Shown in pieces: positions 34,858 to 48,600 of a stretch of 64,000 nt of DNA (within the stretch, counting starts at the first letter, position 1; each line of letters begins with the position of its first letter). Source of the DNA: Azadirachta indica (lineage: Eukaryota; Streptophyta; Magnoliopsida; Sapindales; Meliaceae); the NCBI GenBank assembly GCA_022749755.1, contig CM040441.1:10851475-10915474 (forward strand), written 5' to 3'. The notes below the pieces were generated by a model that worked only from the letters and a program-made list of their open reading frames with translations, did no database searches and had not been told where the DNA came from. The position numbers and the translations under genes were made by a program.

Positions 34858-36226
34858 AACATTATGTTCACCTTACTAACGTGATTGATTTGATACTGCT
34901 TTTTAAAATATTCTTAATATTTTAACTTCTTTTCACATTTATTTTCTCTACTTTCCGGCCAACTTCACTTTACTACATGATTTATTCGTTACTCTATAAT
35001 ACAGCTTAGAATTTACCCGAAATGAAATATGAAGAGTGTTAAAAAAAAAAAAAAACCACACTTAATACACACGAATACTCTATTACCTTCCTATTCTTTC
35101 GATTTTCTGAGGACTAAACTGAAATAAAAGAGAAATATTTGGAACGTTTATGTAAAAGTATCAAACCTATTTTTTTTTGTTTTAAGAATGAAGTGAAATT
35201 TTAGAAACATTTAGGACTGTATTATAATTTTTCCGACAGTAAACAATTTTTACCGCGATCAGCGTTCACCTGCCCGTAGAGACTAGGAAAACAAACTCGC
35301 AAGGCAACGGCGAAGAAACCAATAGAAACCCGAAAACGTGTCAGCAACGTGTAAAGCGCAGTCTCATACTGTAACTTTGCCTAACATGAGAGTGAAAACA
35401 GAAGTCAGGTGAGATGTTGCAAGTACAGAACTGGGATGGTGAAAACAATTTAACCCAACAAGACAGACAAACAGTTAAGGATTCCCGCCAATGAGGTGTT
35501 AACACATGTATAACCCATTGCCAATTTGGCATTTAACAGTGTCGAGAGCTAGAGACACGGTGTGTGGGGCTTAGATTCCAAAAGGTTGCGTCAATAAAAT
35601 AAATAATAAAGTGTACTACTCTTTCTTACCACTGAAACCCCATTTATATCACATAAAAACTCTCTCTCTTTCCTTACTTTTTCCTAAATTTCCTCACCTT
35701 CTTCTGTTGCTATCTGTTGTTTCCGGTGAGCTTTACGGTTTTCTAAGCTTAGAAGCTGCAGCAGCTGGCAAATTCTTCAAACTTTCGGCAAGTTTTCCTA
35801 TTTTTTGTTCACTAATCTTGTGTAAAGTTGTGTGCTTTTTAAGTTGTTGTTTTGAGTTTCGTTATCGTGTAAATTTTGTAACTTTCAAGTAATGGAATTC
35901 TGGGGTCTTGGTTTCGGAGTTTTTTTAATTGCTTTTCAGGTTAGGAGTTTGACTAGCGGGTAATTTTGGGGTTTTGAGCATATGGGCAGCTCTCGTTTGG
36001 ATCAGTGAATGTTTTCGTGAGCAGTTTTTGGGTTATCTGGGACATAGAGAGGACGATGATTATGAAAGGTTTTGGGGTATTTCTTTGTATTTAAGCTGCT
36101 AGAGTATAGAAAAAGTTTGTCTTTTTTGTTTGGTATTGTTTTTTTTCTTTTGGTTCATTGGTGCTGGTGTTGGTTGGATTGGAATCTGGTTATTTTGATT
36201 CTCTGGCTTTTGTGGAATCTAAATCA

Positions 36227-39200
36227 ATGGAGGCTAAATTTGGAGGTAAGGTTAAAAATTTATATGGGCCGGTGGTATCCGATTTAAAAGCAGTTGGTAA
36301 AAGGAGCTTGGAATGGGATTTGAATGATTGGAAATGGGACGGCGATCTTTTTACTGCTAGTCCATTGAATTCTGTACCATCAGATTGTAGAAATAGGCAG
36401 TTATTTCCTGTTGGGCCTGAAATACCTGCAAATGGGGGTCGGTCAAATAGTTCATCATCTTGTTCGGAGGATAACAATGTTGGAAATGAGAAAGGGAAGA
36501 GAGAATTGGAGAAGAGGAGGAGGGTCGTGGTTGTTGAAGATGAAGAATTGAATAATGATGAAGTGGGTTCGCTTAATTTAAACCTTGGTGGGCAGGTTTA
36601 CCCTGTGGTCGATGGTGATGTAAAGAGTGGGAAGAAGACTAAGATTGTTGGGAGTGCTGTGAGTCGTGCTGTTTGTCAGGTGGAGGATTGTAGGGCTGAT
36701 CTCAGCAATGCCAAGGATTACCACCGGCGACATAAGGTTTGTGATATGCATTCAAAGGCAACTAAAGCACTTGTCGGAAATGTTATGCAGAGGTTCTGCC
36801 AGCAGTGTAGCAGGTGAGTGCACTGCTAATATGATTAATAGTTGCTTTCTTAGACATGAATTTACTGAGCATGAGGTAGAACGAAACAGAATTAGTTGTA
36901 CTCGACCTGCAATATCTGTCTAAATTCGAGTAATCCAGCATTAGTTGTTGTGATAGAAAAGTCCTTTATATTTCTCCAGTTAGATGCAACTTGGTTATAC
37001 TTATGGGCAGGTTTCATGTTCTTCAAGAGTTTGATGAAGGGAAGAGAAGTTGTCGGAGGCGTTTGGCTGGTCATAATAAACGAAGAAGGAAAACGCATCC
37101 TGACAATGTAGTCAGTGGAGGCTCCCTGAATGATGAAAGAGGCAGTAGTTATCTATTGATTAGTCTGCTGAGAATTCTTGCAAACATGCACTGTAAGTAT
37201 TTGATGTGCTGATGCTTTACTTTTCTGCTTTATGGAGACACTCTAATCATGTAAATAGGTTGCGAATGATATCCGTGTGATTGTGTTATTCTGCTTAAAT
37301 GATTATATATCAAGTCATTGAGCACTGTGGCTCCATGAAAACTCTGTTTGTCTAAGTATAATGTAACCAGCTGAAAATTGGGTGAGGATGCTTGACAAGT
37401 CTTTGACTGGTTCACATGATCTTCTTTCCATAAAAATTGTGACATGCTATTATTTTAGGCTGAACTAATGAAAATTGGGAAGCATGAGCTTAGACTTGAT
37501 ATTAGTCTTTCCTATCTGCTATTTTGTTCCACAATTTGGTTGCAATTTCTTGGAGTGGAATTTGCAGTAATGATTCCTTGAAATGTAATTTAGTAATTTC
37601 TTGTCCTTGATTTGTGATCTTTGTGCTTCATGATTATGACTTCCTTGGTAGTCACAGTTTCCTGGTATAATTCTTTTATCTCAATTTTTGTATGTTCTGT
37701 ACTAAATGATGTAGGATACTTAAGGATGATTTGTCTTGGTAAATGTCCCTCATCCTGTAATAATCTTATATCTTAATCTCGTCCTACTGCATCTCTGAAT
37801 TGCAGCAAACAATTCTGATCAAACAAAGGATCAGGATCTGCTTTCTCATCTGTTCAGGAACCTTGCTGGTGTAGTTGGTACAAATAATGTAAGAAACATA
37901 TCTGGATTGCTGCAAGGATCTCAAGGTTTGCTAAATGCCGGGACATCTAACGGGAATGTAGAAAAGGTGTCAGATGTGGTTTCAACTGGTCCTGAACCTG
38001 TTAGATCTTCTGCTTCAGCCAGTATGATAGATCATTGCATCAGATTCTCAGACCCTCTGAGGTCTGTTGGCCAGAGTGGGTCTGTACCTGCTTCTGATTT
38101 GATACAAAAGAGAATAGCTGCTCATGATGGAATTGTACAAGGTCTATTGGGTTGCCAGTCCAAGGAGGCATTTCCATCAAGAGACAGCCTTTCTGCCAAA
38201 GCAAATGAACTGGAGGCTACTTTTGGGAGGAGCAAGATGAGTAACATTGATTTGAATAATGTTTACGATGATTCTCAAGACCATATTGAAAACCTAGAGA
38301 GGTCAATAAATCTAGGGACTGGGTCTCTATGTTCCCGGTTATGGGTACAGCCAGCCTCTAACAAGTCAACTCCACCACAGACAAGTGCTAACTCAGATTC
38401 AACGTCTAGCCAGTCACCATCTAGTTCCAGTGGAGACGCTCAGGTATATTATTTATTGTGGTTGCATATCTTCACATTTTTTACTTTTCTTGTATATGGA
38501 GATCTTGAGAAGGCAAGCAGTGCTCAAACTTATTGGCTTTCTTTTTCAGGAGTGACCGATGCTTATTGCAAAACCTGAGCTTTACATTGATTTCTTAGTG
38601 TCTTTGTATTTGATACATCAACGATGTCTTTTTGACTATTGCTTGAAGTTCTTCTGTAGTAAAGAGAATGTTGGCTTCTTTTGCACCCTGCTAAGCCAAT
38701 ACTGATAAAGCATGATTTACTATGAGTACATAAAATTTTACATGGGCCTGAAATTATTGTTTCTGTGACCTCTCTTTCTTTTTGCCAATTTTCAGAGTCG
38801 CACAGACCGAATTGTTTTTAAGCTTTTTGGGAAAGATCCAAATGATTTTCCCATTGTTCTGCGAAGACAGGTATTTTCTGGGTAATTTTTTCAGTGCAAA
38901 ACTCTATTTGATAGTTTCCTTGTAGATGATTAAAATTGGTACAATATTTTCAATTTTCAGATCCTTGATTGGTTATCCCATAGTCCTACAGACATTGAGA
39001 GCTATATAAGGCCTGGCTGTATTATACTAACAATATATCTTCGCCTGGGTAAACCGACATGGGAGGAGGTATGCTGCTGTCCAGTTGCTGAAAGAGTGAA
39101 TACTTTTTTTTATTCTTTTGGTCATGATCTAAGGGTTAATTTGACGATTCTCATTTAGGGAAAGGAAAACTAATCTTCCTAATTACTTTTGCTACATACA

Positions 39201-41560
39201 GCTCTGTTGTGATCTGGGCTCCAGTTTGAGGAAGCTTCTTGATAGTTCAGATGACTCTTTTTGGAGAATGGGATGGTTGTATGCTAGGGTGCAGCATTCT
39301 GTGGCATTTGTATATAATGGTTTGCTCCTACTCCCTCTGTGAGCGCATGCGCATGCATGCCCACTTGTAAAGTTATTGTTGGGATGAAAGAACTCTTTGG
39401 AAAACTGTTTTCCTATGCATGGTATTCGAATATAAGAAGAAACTTTGATAGTTAAAATTTGATTTTTTATTTTTAATATCTGTTCTGCAGGTCAGGTTGT
39501 TTTAGATGCACCTTTACCTCTAAAAAGACATAAAAGTTGCAGGATCTCAAGCGTCAAGCCGATTGCAGTATCTGTATCAGCAAGAGCTAAATTTATGGTT
39601 AAAGGCTTCAATCTTTCCTGGTCCACCACAAGGTTCAGTTTCTTCCTTTTTCTGTTTATTTAGTTTTGGGAAATTCTCTTTGAAATTATTCAATTTGCTA
39701 CAAATGAAAGTGTCTTACTGGTTTCTGATTTCAGGTTACTCTGTGCTATAGAAGGAAAGTATTTGGTCCAAGAAGCATGTTATGACTTGATGGATGGTGC
39801 TGATGAGCATGATGAGCTTCAGCACCTAAGCTTTGTTTGCTCTATGCCGAATGTTTATGGGAGAGGATTCATCGAGGTTTGGACATCCTTTGATGTTTCT
39901 TATCTTGTTCTTTGTTTTTTGGCTTTTCACTCTGAACTCTTCTTAGGCATTAAATTAAGTAATTTGGTATGGTCATGTTGAAATGAAGATCTTGTATGGT
40001 GTTGGCGTGAATTCAAAATTTATGGAATATAGAGATTAAATCCAGGTAGTGTTAATCCCATGCTGCCCTGTTTTCAAAATAATGCAGTTGCTCTTTCACA
40101 ATAAAATAAGAAGAATTGCTTCTTTCTTTCTTTCATTTGTGTGTATACGGCTTTTTCTTGTCATGTGTATTCCTTTTCGTGTAGATGACACGGGGTATTG
40201 ATCATATGGTTAAATCAGGTTGAAGACCATGGTCTCAGCAGCAGCTTCTTTCCATTTATAGTTGCAGAGCAAGAAGTGTGTTCTGAGATTTGTATGCTGG
40301 AGGGTGTAATTGAGGCGGCTGAGATTTCTGACAACTTCCAGAAGATTTCTGAGAAGACAGAAATCAAGGATCAAGCACTGGACTTTGTACATGAAATGGG
40401 TTGGCTTCTCCATAGAAGTCGCGTGAAGTTTAGGCTGGGTCATTTGGATTCGAACTCTGGTCTCTTCTCTTTCAAACGGTTCAGGTGGCTGATGGAATTC
40501 TCAATGGAACGTGATTGGTGTGCCGTAGTGAAGAAACTCTTGGGCATTCTGTTTGAAGGAACAGTTGATACAGGAGAGCATACTTCCATTGAGCTTGCAT
40601 TATTAGATATGGGTCTCCTTCACAGAGCAGTTAGAGAGAAATTGCAGGCCCATGGTGGAACTATTATTACATTTTTCCCCGGGAAAAGAATTGGGTAAAT
40701 TAGGACCTCAGCAGAAGCAACTAGTGGACAAAGCTGGCAGCAGCTTTATATTTAAACCAGATGTTATCGGGCCAGCTGGATTGACTCCACTTCATGTGGC
40801 AGCTTGTAGGGATGATGCTGAGCATGTGTTGGATGCATTAACTGATGATCCTGGATTGGTAAGATTCCATCTTCTAATCCCAGTTTTACTAAATAGTAAT
40901 CCTTTGGCTTGATCAGTAGCTGGAAAAAGACTCAAGTGACCTTCACTCACAATCTGTTTGTTTCTTCTGGCCTTAATTCGCGGAACTGAGAGGAAAAAAA
41001 GAAATCTCCTGGATGGTTAAAGAGAAGAAATGCTTTACTTTGGATCGTGCTGCATAATTTCATGTTATTTTCTATGTTTGAGCCTCTTTCATACTACTAA
41101 TATGAACGTTCTTGTTCAGGTGGGAATAGAAGCATGGAAGAGCGCACGAGACAGTTCAGGTTTGACACCAAATGATTATGCATGCCTGCGAGGCCACCAC
41201 TCGTACATCCATCTACTCCAACGGAAAATCAACAAGAAATCATCAGAATATGGGCATGTGTTCCTCGACATACCCAGTAGCCTTTCAGACACCAATTCCA
41301 AGCCCAAATCATCAAGACTTGTCAGCTTGCAAACTGTAGAGATCAATTCCAAAGTAATGCAGCGGCATTGCAGGTTATGCGAAAAGAAGCTGCCATATGG
41401 AAACATGAGAACGTCGCTAGTCTACAGGCCTGCCATGCTCTCAATGGTGGCCATTGCGGCTGTCTGCGTTTGCGTGGCTCTGCTCTTCAAAAGCTCGCCT
41501 GAAGTTCTTTACATTTTCCGGCCATTCAGGTGGGAATTGCTCGAGTTTGGATCCAGCTAA
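36227..41560 (+). CDS. SPL12: SBP-box transcription factor, SPL1/SPL12 type
   Basis: Ten exons: 36227-36813, 37011-37192, 37806-38443, 38796-38870, 38961-39068, 39202-39319, 39491-39632, 39735-39876, 40219-40858 and 41120-41560; about 1023 residues if one base is allowed for. The SBP domain (about residues 150-226) has zinc-ligand Cys/His in [20 protein letters not shown] and [17 protein letters not shown], then the nuclear signal [17 protein letters not shown]. Also present are the family N-terminus ([15 protein letters not shown]), ankyrin-like [15 protein letters not shown] and [12 protein letters not shown], and a C-terminal hydrophobic segment near [18 protein letters not shown]. The long subgroup lacks a miR156 site, and none was noticed. 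SPL1 is an equal alternative name. A one-base excess near 40634-40640 throws the frame off after LLHRAVR and stops it at 40698; the other frame continues cleanly to the normal end. The start is the first ATG of the family N-terminus. Confidence 0.9.
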
Positions 41561-42356
41561 ATTATTTTATTTGGTTGTTTTCTTTCCTTCCCCTCTCCTT
41601 CCTCTCCTCGCTTCTACAGAAGAAGAATGTAGAAGTCATGCTGATTTGTATGGATTTAGAATTCAGAGGACAATAATATATATGTGAAAAATTTCAGTTC
41701 ATTTATGTGTTGGCAATTTTATTAGTTTCAGCCATATATGTGTTGGCAATTTTACTAGTTTTTTGGATAGAAAATTGAGATATGGCAAAATGTGATTGTA
41801 ATGAAGGGGTGTCGGAGATATTTATTTCAGACGTGTGGAGGTAAAGGTAAAACAGTTTGGAAATTGAAACTAACGAAAACTATAAAATATGAATAGGGGT
41901 TTTAAAAAAGAAAAAATGACAACAAATTTAAAAAACTCATTTTATTATATTTAATTTTTTTAAGTTTACGGAACTTTAACTCTGATCCGCTTCTCTCTCT
42001 CTCCTCAAACCTGCCTTCTCTCCATTCCCATCAAATCTGTCACCTCTCTCTCCTGGCCTCTTTCAGTAACTAAGGGAATGGGTGGTTGAACACAAAATTA
42101 TGATACGTTCCGGTAGAAAAATTATTTGTCTTTACACGATTAAAATTCTTTGAACGGCCGTTTAAAAATTGTAGCCATTGAGATGTGAATCCGAGAAAAC
42201 TTAAAATTGCAAATTGAAAACATCCCTCAATAATTTTGATAATTTTATTTTTACGTAGGGCGGCAAAACTATGATGTTAAAGGGGTAAATGGTCATTTCA
42301 CAAACTATTTGTATATCGACGTCAGTTCAGTGACCCTTGCGAATTCTTCTCAGCAA
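41561..42356. other. Spacer between SPL and PPR genes
   Basis: About 0.8 kb: the SPL 3' UTR, then the PPR promoter with a TCTCTC pyrimidine patch near 41991-42060. The two genes run head to tail. Confidence 0.55.
41704..41761. repeat. 33-bp near-perfect direct repeat in SPL 3' flank
   Basis: TATGTGTTGGCAATTTTA begins at 41704 and again at 41737. About 25 bases match with one difference (ATTAGT or ACTAGT). Confidence 0.75.
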
Positions 42357-44134
42357 ATGGGCATGGCGTCAGTCTCTCTTTCCTTCTCTTCTTCTCTCCT
42401 TCCATCTCCTCTTCCTCACGACAAGACCAGCAACACCAAACACGGAACCCAACTTCCAAATATTAAGGTTATTAATCGTTCATTAACGACAAAAACATAT
42501 TCTTCATCTTCTGAGATAGCTCCCAAAAAGCGAATCTGGAAAGAAGGAGAATATCCTGGAATTTCGGAGACATCAGTTCCTAGTTATCGTTCAAAGAGAA
42601 CACCAATAAAAAATGTCAAAAAGAAACTGGAACGCAAAGCAAAAGCCAAAGCTTGGGTCAACACTGTCGCTGAAACCTTATCTGATCATGTCCTCAAGAA
42701 ACAATGGTTCCAAGCCCTTGAGGTTAGTTTTTTCTCACTTTCGTTTCACCATTTTTTGGACTCGGTATGGGGTTCTAGTTTTATTTATTTTTGATTTCTG
42801 GTTTTTTACTGAAATGGGATTCGAACTCCGCAAAGTTCACTAAGTTTCTCTGTAAATCCTTAAAAATGAAATCTTGCTTGTTATACCCTTACTTGAATTA
42901 AGCATTGGGTTCTAGTTTAATATTGCTTTCTGGGTTTCTGAAATGGGAATCAAAATCTGCAGAATTCGTTTAAACCCTTAAAAATTAAATTTTGCTTGGT
43001 ATAGAATTCTAGTCTCGTTGTTATAACTGTTGTAATTGGTTATTGTTTGTGTGGGTGTTATTTAATGATGAGAAAATGATTTTCTTTTAGGTGTTCGGGA
43101 TGCTAAAAGAGCAACCTTTCTATCAACCCAAAGAAGGAACTTATATGAAACTCCTTGTTCTGCTTGGGAAATGTGGGCAACCCCGGCATGCCCATCAGGT
43201 TTTTGATGAAATGGTGGAAGAAGGAATAGAACCCACCCTTGAACTTTACACTGCACTACTTGCTGCGTATTGTCGGAACAATCTCATTGATGAGGCATTC
43301 GCTAATCTTAAGCAAATGAAAACTCTCCCAAACTGCCAGCCAGATGTTTTTACATATAGTACCTTAATTAAGGCTTGTGTTGATGCATTGCGTTTTGAGT
43401 TGGTTGAGAGTTTGTATGAAGATATGAATGAGAGATCAATAACTCCAAATACAGTCACTCAGAACATTGTGTTAAGTGGCTATGGTAAGGCAGGGATGTA
43501 TGATCAAATGGAGAGAGTGTTATTGGGGATGTTAGAGAGTACAACTTGCAAACCTGATGTTTGGACTATGAATACTATCGTTAGTGTGTTTGCTAACAGG
43601 GGTCAGGTCGATATGATGGAGCGTTGGTATGAAAAGTTTCGTAATTTTGGTGTTGAACCGGAAACAAGGACATTTAACATCTTGATTGGTGCTTATGGGA
43701 AGAGAAGGATGTACGATAAGATGTCATCTGTGATGGAATACATGCGTAAGCTTCAATTTCCGTGGACATCTTCCACTTATAACAATGTCATTGAGGCTTT
43801 TGCAGATACAGGAGATGCAAAACACATGGAGTACACATTTGAACAGATGTGTGCTGAGCATATGAAACCAGACACCAAGACATTTTGCTGTCTTATTAAT
43901 GGATATGCTAATGCTGGTCTCTTCCATAAGGTTATTAGCAGTGTTAGGTTGGCTGCAAAGCTTGAGATACCAGAAAACACTTTGCTTTATAATGCAGTTA
44001 TATCTGCATGTGTAAAGGCAGATGATTTAATGGAGATGGAGAGAGTTTATAAGAGGATGAAAGAGAAGCATTGTCAACCAGATTCTAAAACTTTCTCCAT
44101 CATGATGGAGGCATATGCAAAGGAAGGTATATGA
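42357..44134 (+). CDS. P-class pentatricopeptide repeat protein (At3g06430/EMB2750-like)
   Basis: Two exons, 42357-42722 and 43091-44134, giving 469 residues. The N-terminus is Ser-rich and acid-poor (MASVSLSFSSSLLPSPLPHD), as in plastid transit peptides. About nine to ten 35-residue P-class PPR motifs follow, such as TYMKLLVLLGKCGQPRHAHQ, VFTYSTLIKACVDALRFELV, RTFNILIGAYGKRRMYDKMS and LLYNAVISACVKADDLMEME. PPR proteins of this kind bind organellar RNA and act in processing or translation. ATGs at 42357 and 42363 are both possible starts; the second has the better context. Oddity: the frame ends at KEGI-stop, yet two bases later another frame reads MNDKVYDLEQEKLQILADGP to a stop at 44197-44199. 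That looks like the normal tail displaced by a 2-bp insertion (44129-44130). The protein would lose about 22 residues. Confidence 0.88.
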
Positions 44135-45653
44135 ATGACAAGGTCTATGACCTCGAACAGGAGAAACTGCAGATACTTGCTGATGGTCCTAAAAGTTAGT
44201 AGGCCAACGCAATGAACAATTTGATTGACATCTGCTTGGCAACACTGAGCAACTGCAAGCACTATAAACATCCAAATTTTGTATATTTGAGACGGCTATA
44301 TCAGCAGAATCATGCTGAGAGGAAGAAAAGTTGCATTTCTGCTTTATCTGCATGTCTTGCATAAACAGCTGTGACCCTTGTTTTCAAAATCTTTCATTGT
44401 TTTTGTGGAAAACTATATGGCTCCCCTGCTTGTACATGTACAGAGTCGATGTACCTACAGAACTGATTAGTGTATTTCTGCAAACTTGAGGAGATCCTTT
44501 TGTTATTGCTAAAATTTCTTCTCCCTGTAATGTGAAAGTGGCAATAGAGTTACAATTGTATCTTTTTCTTTCCTGCTGGCTTATTAAGTAAGGATATGTT
44601 TGTACCCTTTGGATTGCTATATACTACTTTTTGTGTGACACATTCCACAAAGCATGGGAGAGATGCTGGGTATATAAGTTAGTATGCTTTCTCTCTATAG
44701 ATGTGTTTTCAGTTGAAAAGTCTGGAAATAAATTTGATAATATGCTTGTATTCTACCATATATTCCTTGTCTTTTTCAAACCTTTATATTTCTAAAATTC
44801 GACTCAAAATTGATTTAGCTCAACTTATCGTGATTTCCACCAAATCCAGATTTTTAAAAAAGGGAACATCTGCGCTTGATAATTCATACATATACACAAC
44901 AGTACAGTTGTAGGCTATCCCATTGTACCTTAAGCAGCTGCAAGATCAACCTAGGTCAAGCATTACGTGAATAATCCACGTTAATTATTTCACAAAAGTG
45001 TTAATCATAATTAGTTAATCGATTATACGATAAATCAAGCAAGACAAAACTGTCCGACATGACCCACTCTGTCTGGTTTCTTATATGCTAAAATTTTCAA
45101 ACCGTTCAAAAGTTTGCGTGATTCATATTTGTACTAAAAGGAAGTTTACAAACTCACTTAAACCTCTAAACTTCGTTCAACAACCAACCAGTCAATTAAT
45201 TAGTAATTTAAAGCTGCAGATGTTAGATTCCCTGAGAATTATCTCTTTATTTAATGAAGTCAATGGGATCACTTGCTGGTTTAGTTATTAGCTTCACTGA
45301 ATGAATCTTGCTGCTTTGGATTTTATTAATATATCCTCTTCCAAATTTTTATCATATCTCAGTGTTTCTTGATAGCTGTTACTCATTTTTCTAAGCATAA
45401 CTAATGTAAACAGAATCAAACATGTAAAATCAAAATCACTTCCAAAATTTCTCTTTGCTTTTGATGTATCATGCGTATAAACTTAAAACAGTTTTGACAG
45501 CAAGTTTCTTGCCAGGACTTGTCTGACGTATTGCATTATCTCATCAAACTCACTCTCTCCCCCCCCCCTCTCTCTCTCTATATATGTGTGTGTGTGTGTA
45601 TAGACTTCCATACAAACATTTATAACGCCTTCTTAGCTCTTTCTTAGATTCCA
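44135..45653. other. Spacer between PPR and ABCG genes
   Basis: About 1.5 kb, AT-rich. It holds the PPR 3' UTR and the ABCG promoter. Short open frames look random. No other feature is recognised except the compound microsatellite beside the ABCG leader. Confidence 0.55.
45546..45602. repeat. CT/TA/TG compound microsatellite at the ABCG leader
   Basis: CT-rich and C-run sequence, then CTCTCTCTCT, TATATA and TGTGTGTGTGTG, ending about 50 bp before the ABCG start codon. The embedded TATATATG could serve as the TATA box. Length variation here could affect transcription or the 5' UTR. Confidence 0.75.
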
Positions 45654-48600
45654 ATGGCTCAACTTGCAGGTGCTAATGAAATAGAGTCACTGAGAATTGA
45701 GTTAGCAGAGATTGGAAGAAGCATAAGATCTTCATTTAGAAGTTATGCTTCAAGTTTTCGTAGTGTTGCACATGATAATGATCCTAATAACGGTGAATTT
45801 GAGCAGCAATGGGCAGATGTTGACAGATTGCCAACTTTTGAACGGATTACTACAGCTTTATTTGATGACAAAAATGGAGATGTTGCAGGGAAAAGAGTAG
45901 TTAATATCACCAAACTTGGAGCTGAAGAGCGGCATATGTTCATTGAGAAACTCATCAAACACATTGAAAATGATAATCTGAGATTGTTGCAGAAAATTAG
46001 AAAGCGAATTGACAAGTAAATTTTTCGTTTTTCATTCTGTGTTGAAATATGCAAGCATGATATAATCATATTTTTTTTTTCAGAAAGAGATGAATATGTT
46101 ATGGTATATTTACTTGTTATTGGTTATGTTTTACAGAGAGTTGGTGTACAGTTGCCAACTGTGGAGGTGAGATATAAGAATCTTACTGTTGAAGCAGAAT
46201 GTGAGATAGTTCATGGAAAGCCTCTCCCAACTCTTTGGAATGCTAGCAAGAGCATGTTTTCTGTAAGTATTTCTCTTCACTGTGTCTCCTTGTGCTGCTT
46301 CTAAATAGTTAAGTTGACTTGAAATATTCTGTTTGTGACAGTGTTTCACCAATTTGTTAGGTTCAAAACGAGAAACAAAGATAAGAATCTTAAAAGATGT
46401 CAGTGGAATCATTAAGCCCAGAAGGTGGACTCTTAAATCCAACACTCCTAATTTCTCCTCTCCTTTGAATTTCGAAAGTTTTATTTTTGCTTACTTTAAG
46501 CTCTTTCTCATTGCAGGATGACATTATTGCTTGGTCCTCCTGGGTGTGGTAAAACCACCTTGTTGTCTGCTCTCTCGGGCAAGCTAAACCATTCTCTCAA
46601 GGTTTCACAATCGTTTAACTTCTTATGCAAAATTATTTGACAACAAAACTGAAAATTTTGTCATATTCTTCAGTTAGTGCTATTGTTGTACCTAATGTTT
46701 CTAAACCTTCTATTTTCTTTTTGTTTAATTTTGTATATGGTTCTCTATATTATCCAGAATTTACTTGCGTATTCAGTTTCTTTGTTTCTCTCCCATTTTC
46801 TGATTCCTCTTTCACAGGTTTCAGGGGAAGTAACTTATAATGGTTACAGACTGGAGGAATTTGTTCCCCAGAAAACTGCAGCTTATATAAGCCAGAACGA
46901 TATGCATATTCCAGAAATGACAGTTAGAGAAACTATTGATTTCTCCGCACGTTGCCAGGGTACAGGACATCGAGCTGGTAAGCACGTAAGTGATATTTTC
47001 TGCAACTTGCTTGTCGGATGAAGCTCTCAACTGGCTACTAATCAGTAATTTGTCTAAATTTTGTAAGAAATCATGACGGAAGTCATTAAAAGGGAAAAGC
47101 AGGCAGGAATATTCCCAGATCCTGATGTAGATGCTTACATGAAGGTACACATGAATTCTTTAACCTAATGTTAACAACATTACAGTGAGGAGAAGTCTTC
47201 GAATTTTAAATATAATTTTGAACCCTCAATTTTCATGGGTTCTTCTTGTGTGCATTTATGACAGGCAACATCAGTTGAAGGACAGGAAAGCAACCTTCAA
47301 ACAGACTACATACTGAAGGTATTTCACTAAGTCTATCCAAAAGGCTGAAATCTTGCTTAAGTTGCAATGTTGTTCTTGCTTTACCATGCTTTCCATCTTT
47401 CTTTAAGATTCTTGGGCTTGATATCTGTGCCGACACACCGGTTGGAGATGCCATGAGGAGAGGTATCTCAGGAGGTCAAAAGAAAAGGTTAACTACAGGG
47501 GAGCTGATTGTGGGGCCAACACGAGCTCTATTCATGGATGAAATTTCAAACGGCTTAGACAGTTCCACCACTTTTCAAATTGTCTCATTCCTAAAGCATC
47601 TGGTGCATATTACTGATGCTACTGCGTTGATTTCGCTACTTCAGCCAGCTCCGGAGACCTTTGATCTCTTTGATGATATTATCCTAATGGCAGAAGGAAA
47701 GATTGTGTATCACGGGCCACGTACTGATATCTGCAAATTCTTTGAGGACTGTGGTTTTAAGTTCCCGGAAAGAAAGGGAGTTGCCGACTTCCTTCAGGAA
47801 GTAGGTTTTTAAGGTTCATTTTTGTCTCATTTCTGTTGTATTAAAGAAAACTATTTTGCTAATTTATATGACTCCAGGTTATCTCTACGAAAGATCAAGC
47901 ACAGTATTGGCACTGTGAAGATAAACCATACAGTTATGTTTCTGTGGACGAATTCATCTCCAAGTTTAAATCATGTAATCTTGGCTGGAAGCTAAACGAG
48001 GAACTTGCAAAGCCATTTATCAAGTTGCAAAGTCATAAAAGTGCTCTCTCCTTCAGAAAGTACTCATTAACCAAATGGGAATTGCTTAAAGCTTGTGCAA
48101 TAAGGGAATTTCTTCTAATCAAGAGGAATTCTTTCATATATGCTTTCAAATCCACACAGGTAGCTTCCTGCATATTTGCAATGCTTAGATCTTATAATCA
48201 TTCACAATCAACTTATCCCCACAATTTTCAATCCTTTGTCTTTGCAGTTGGTGATCATAGCTTCGATAACGATGACAGTTTTTCTGCGCACGCGAATGGC
48301 TGTCGATGTTATTCATGCAAATTACTATCTGGGTTCTTTATTCTACGCACTAATCATACTCCTTGTTGATGGATTTCCAGAACTGAGCATGACAGTTTCA
48401 AGAATTGCAGTTTTCTACAAACAGAGAGAGTTGTGTTTTTATCCTGGTTGGGCTTACGTTATTCCAGCTTCTATCCTAAAAGTTCCACTTTCTATTTTAG
48501 AATCTTTGGTTTGGACTTCCCTTACTTACTATGTTATCGGTTACAGTCCCGAGGTTGGAAGGTGAGTCCCAGATAAAATTCGTCCTGATGTTTGCACTTG

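Larger units (their letters stand above)
29647..36226. other. Spacer between divergent PTI1-like kinase and SPL
   Basis: About 6.6 kb of AT-rich DNA. Near 30350 a donor-like GAG/GTTAGAA on the minus strand suggests a PTI1 5' UTR exon at roughly 30350-30420. The SPL leader probably begins near 35640, with a possible 5' UTR donor at 35724 (TTTCCG/GTGAGC). The rest holds homopolymers, microsatellites and small direct repeats. No gene, LTR or transposon ends were recognised. Confidence 0.5.

Noticed and set aside
36158..36226. In-frame extension upstream of the SPL start
   Set aside because: It opens with TTG. MEAKFGG at 36227 corresponds to the family N-terminus.
43777..43980. Minus-strand frames within the PPR gene
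   Set aside because: They are antisense shadows of the PPR repeats.
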